The notes beneath the pieces are model-generated. The model was given only the letters and a program-made list of their open reading frames with translations, made no database searches and was not told the origin of the DNA. From an uncultured bacterium (GTDB lineage: Bacteria > Verrucomicrobiota > Lentisphaeria > Oligosphaerales > Oligosphaeraceae): 8,279 nucleotides of DNA. The stretch is from positions 1 to 8,279 of the forward strand of contig CACZQQ010000105.1 in assembly GCA_902783355.1 (NCBI GenBank). Direction: 5' to 3'. A program made the position numbers and the translations under genes. Below, in pieces: positions 6,267-8,279 of the stretch. Numbering within the stretch: position 1 is the first letter of the stretch; each line of letters starts with the position of its first letter.

Positions 6267-7556
6267 ATGGCCTTTCTTAGTTGCCTCAACTTCTTCGGAC
6301 ATCTGACCAAGGACAAGCGCGAGGAGAAGAACCTCTGGACCAGCCTTGGGCGCACCAGCGTGCTGAACATCCACTACCAGCTGCCCGGCACGCTGATGAC
6401 GAATTTCCTGCACGAGCGCGGCATCACGCCGGAGATGCAGGCGCCCTACGACATCCCGGGCACCTTCATCGTCAATCCCCTGCTGACCCTGCTGCTGACG
6501 CCCCTTGTCGACCGCGTCCGCAACCGCCTCCGCGCCTTCGCCTGGACGACCTTCATCGGCTCCATGGGCATCTTCCTGCCCCCGCTCATCTTCTGCCTGG
6601 GGCCGGAGAAGTTCCGCACCGTGACCTTCATCCTCGTCACACGGATGATCGTCGGCTTCCTGGTCTCCGGCCCGAACATCGTGCGCCTGGGGCTGGACGG
6701 CGCGGTGAACTGCCGCGTCATGCACAACTCCATCCGCGGGCGCTACACGAGCATCAGCGGCATGGCCCAGGGGATCCTCGGCATCGGGACGGGGCTGGTG
6801 GTGACCTGGCTGGCCAAGTCCTTCGACATCCACACGGCGCTTCTGGCGGGCTCCGTCATCTCCGTCGCCGCCGTTGCCGTCAGTTCGCTGATGACCTTCC
6901 TCTACACGGAGCTTCCCGACCTGGCGGGCGCGCAGCCCGCCGTCCGCCCCAAGCCCTCCTTCCTCAACGACTTGAAGAAGATCTTCACGATGCGGGAGTT
7001 CAAGATCATGATGCCGGCGAACCTGCTGCGCGGCATTGGCGACGGCGTGGGGGTCTTCATCTTCTGGATTGCGCTGAAGCGCCTCGACCTGCCGCCCGTC
7101 TATGCAGGCTACGTCGCCCTCGCGGGCACATGCGCCCCCTTCCTGGGCAATCTCATCCTCGGGCTGACGATGGACCGCTTCGGCGCCGTCATCATGATTC
7201 CCGTCAGCTGCGTCGTCATCGCCTTCAGCCTGATGGGCACCATCCTGACGCAGAGCCCCGCCCTCTTCCTGGGCTTCTATTTCATCTACATGGTCGCCAA
7301 GCCCATCGAGGCCTCCGCCGTCCCGCTGGCGCACTACGAGGTCGTCCCCAACGAGGTCATGGGGGCCTTCACCACGGTGCGCCTGGCCCTGCTCAACTAC
7401 ACCACCGGCGTCGCCAGCGTGCTGGCGGGCCTCCTGATGCGCCGCTTCACGCCCACCACCATCTTCTTCGGCAGCGCCGCCCTGAAGCTCGTCTCCGGAA
7501 CCCTCTTCTGCGTCGGCCTCATTCTCCTGAAGAAGCACAAGGAGGCGCAGGCATGA
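6267..7556 (+). CDS. Major-facilitator-type transporter, second of two tandem paralogs
   Basis: Encodes a 429-residue multi-pass inner-membrane protein that aligns over its whole length with the upstream gene. Conserved blocks include LNIHY, HERGITPEM, HNSIRGR, EFKIMMPAN, LPPVYAGYV, LTMDRFGAVI, PNEVMGAF and the basic C-terminus LLKKHKEA. The most divergent parts are the first 12 residues, segments around columns 131-140 and 201-210, and the central loop after LAGA, where this copy has one extra residue. That suggests the same fold with a shifted substrate preference, or the two halves of a heteromeric pair. It starts 17 bases after the upstream stop without a Shine-Dalgarno. Its own last codons form the Shine-Dalgarno of the next gene, and its TGA overlaps that gene's ATG. 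The substrate is unknown. Confidence 0.85.
   Translation: MAFLSCLNFFGHLTKDKREEKNLWTSLGRTSVLNIHYQLPGTLMTNFLHERGITPEMQAPYDIPGTFIVNPLLTLLLTPLVDRVRNRLRAFAWTTFIGSMGIFLPPLIFCLGPEKFRTVTFILVTRMIVGFLVSGPNIVRLGLDGAVNCRVMHNSIRGRYTSISGMAQGILGIGTGLVVTWLAKSFDIHTALLAGSVISVAAVAVSSLMTFLYTELPDLAGAQPAVRPKPSFLNDLKKIFTMREFKIMMPANLLRGIGDGVGVFIFWIALKRLDLPPVYAGYVALAGTCAPFLGNLILGLTMDRFGAVIMIPVSCVVIAFSLMGTILTQSPALFLGFYFIYMVAKPIEASAVPLAHYEVVPNEVMGAFTTVRLALLNYTTGVASVLAGLLMRRFTPTTIFFGSAALKLVSGTLFCVGLILLKKHKEAQA
7539..7545 (+). promoter_or_regulatory. Shine-Dalgarno of the LOG-family gene, inside the transporter C-terminus
   Basis: AAGGAGG lies 7 bases before the ATG at 7553 and is built from the Lys-Glu codons near the end of the second transporter. 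It fixes the start of the next gene within a frame that is otherwise open far upstream. Confidence 0.85.
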
Positions 7557-8107
7557 GCAGGCGGATAGCCGTCTATCTGGGGGCGACGACGCCCGCGAAC
7601 CCCGCCTACGTGGCGGCCGTGCGCGACCTGGGGCGCGAGATTGCGCGGCGCGGCTGGACGCTTGTCTTTGGCGGCTCCCGCGAGGGCACCATGACCGTCC
7701 TGGCCGACGAGGTGCTCTCCCACGGCGGCCATGTCGTCGGCGTCTTCACCAAGAGCCTGCCCAGGGAGTTCCTCTATCCGGGCCTGAGCGAGACACACAT
7801 CACGGAAGACCTCTCCGAGCGCAAGGCGATGATGCTGTCGCTGGCGGACGCGGTGGTCGCCCTGCCTGGCAGCTTCGGCACATGGGACGAGCTCTTCGAC
7901 GCGCTGGAGCAGGCCAAGATCGACGGCATCCACGGCCGCACGCCGAAGCCCATCGGCGTCCTGAACATCGACGGCTTCTACGACGGGCTGCTGGCCCTCC
8001 TGAAGCGCTCCATCGACGAGGGCTTCACCACGGCCGCCTACGCCGGCCTCCTGAAATCCGCCGCCACCGTCCCCGGCCTGCTGGCGCAGCTCTTCGGTGA
8101 GGCGTGA
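7553..8107 (+). CDS. LOG-family (TIGR00730-type) Rossmann-fold nucleotide hydrolase
   Basis: Encodes a 184-residue cytoplasmic protein of the LOG / 'lysine decarboxylase-like' Rossmann family. Known members cleave the N-glycosidic bond of (modified) AMP, giving the base and ribose 5-phosphate. Motifs: AVYLGA at 6-11, GGSREGTM at 40-47 (family GGGxxGLM), the Arg-Lys pair at 90-91 within SERKAMM, and LPGSFGTWDE at 104-113 (family PGGxGTxxE). The Arg and the terminal Glu of the active-site motif are kept, while the second Gly of PGG is Ser107. Length suits the family (about 180-200). The ATG at 7553 is chosen for its strong Shine-Dalgarno and the ATGA overlap with the transporter stop; the frame is open upstream, but only as a shadow of the transporter. 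The overlap implies translational coupling with the transporters. Cytokinin production itself is not shown by the sequence. Confidence 0.88.
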   Translation: MSRRIAVYLGATTPANPAYVAAVRDLGREIARRGWTLVFGGSREGTMTVLADEVLSHGGHVVGVFTKSLPREFLYPGLSETHITEDLSERKAMMLSLADAVVALPGSFGTWDELFDALEQAKIDGIHGRTPKPIGVLNIDGFYDGLLALLKRSIDEGFTTAAYAGLLKSAATVPGLLAQLFGEA

Positions 8108-8136
8108 GTTTTTTCCTCCATTTTGAGGCTCCCCGC

Positions 8137-8164
8137 TTGCAAAACCGCGTTTCGCGGATATAGT
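8137..8164 (+). promoter_or_regulatory. Promoter candidate for tRNA-Leu
   Basis: TTGCAA (8137-8142, 4 of 6 consensus) and TATAGT (8159-8164, 5 of 6) are 16 bases apart, with initiation expected near 8171, about 24 bases before the tRNA. The spacer carries a perfect inverted repeat, CCGCG (8145-8149) and CGCGG (8153-8157), around TTT. A second dyad, TTGTTT (8169-8174) with AAACAA (8179-8184), sits at the expected start point. Confidence 0.55.
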
Positions 8165-8194
8165 ACGCTTGTTTTACGAAACAAAACAAAGTTT

Positions 8195-8279
8195 GCTCGG
8201 GTGGCGGAATTGGCAGACGCGTTAGGTTGAGGGCCTAATGGGGTAACACCCGTGCGGGTTCAACTCCCGCCTCGAGCAC
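8195..8279 (+). tRNA. tRNA-Leu (anticodon GAG), 3' CCA end cut by the window
   Basis: All arms of a class II tRNA fold. The acceptor GCTCGGG (8195-8201) pairs with CTCGAGC (8271-8277) with one G-U. The D arm contains GGCGGAATTGGCAGACGC, typical of bacterial tRNA-Leu. The anticodon stem is TTAGG/CCTAA with loop TTGAGGG, giving anticodon GAG at 8229-8231, which reads CUC and CUU. A long variable arm follows, then T stem GCGGG/CCCGC with loop TTCAACT. The discriminator base is A8278; C8279 would be the first base of CCA if that is encoded. Confidence 0.96.

Noticed and set aside
6246..7538. 430-codon open frame on the minus strand, antisense to the second transporter
   Set aside because: The composition is almost entirely charged and small residues (Asp, Glu, Gly, Ala, His), as expected for a shadow frame of a GC-rich membrane protein gene. 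A similar shadow covers the first transporter at 5236-6231.
6281..7552. In-frame upstream extension of the LOG gene (608-codon open frame in all)
   Set aside because: The first 424 codons give Arg/His/Pro-rich nonsense overlapping the transporter in another frame; LOG homology and a strong Shine-Dalgarno place the start at 7553.
8105..8131. Possible terminator after the LOG gene (T6 run at 8109-8114 and CCTC/GAGG at 8115-8128)
   Set aside because: The stem has only four pairs and the T run comes before it rather than after, so it does not form a convincing intrinsic terminator on the plus strand.

Overview
The window looks like bacterial chromosome from a GC-rich organism (roughly 60-65% GC by eye), probably in the PVC superphylum (Lentisphaerota/Victivallales, or the related Kiritimatiellota). 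That placement is an inference. It rests on the C-terminus of an H-X9-DG prepilin-like protein at the left edge, a protein type expanded in Lentisphaerota and Planctomycetota, and on the general gene repertoire. No marker gene in the window settles it.

Layout, left to right. (1) 2-574 (+): the 3' end of the H-X9-DG pseudopilin-like gene, closed by a clear intrinsic terminator. (2) 763-1668 (+): a glycyl-radical-enzyme activating protein, a radical SAM protein with two extra ferredoxin-type 4Fe-4S motifs. It stands alone; no glycyl radical enzyme is present here. (3) 1669-1815: a convergent intergenic region with nested inverted repeats and a degenerate heptamer array. (4) 1816-4743 (-): a large NAD-type glutamate dehydrogenase of the ~115 kDa GDH2-like class, with a strong Shine-Dalgarno sequence and a recognisable sigma-70-type promoter. 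(5) 4744-4962: a divergent promoter region. (6) 4963-8107 (+): a compact three-gene operon of two tandem paralogous major-facilitator-type transporters (about 65% identical by hand count) and a LOG/TIGR00730-family Rossmann protein whose start overlaps the stop of the second transporter (ATGA). (7) 8195-8279 (+): a tRNA-Leu(GAG) with its own promoter-like sequence, cut at the right edge inside the CCA end.

Functionally, glutamate dehydrogenase links amino-acid catabolism or ammonia assimilation to 2-oxoglutarate. The activase would switch on an anaerobic glycyl radical enzyme encoded elsewhere, which implies anaerobic metabolism. The transporter-transporter-LOG operon suggests uptake or export of a small metabolite coupled to nucleotide or nucleobase chemistry, but the substrate cannot be read from the sequence. 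I do not see a clear new defence, mobile or CRISPR system. The most interesting items are the duplicated-transporter/LOG operon, the structured repeat in the convergent gap, and an extremely AT-rich patch inside the activase gene.
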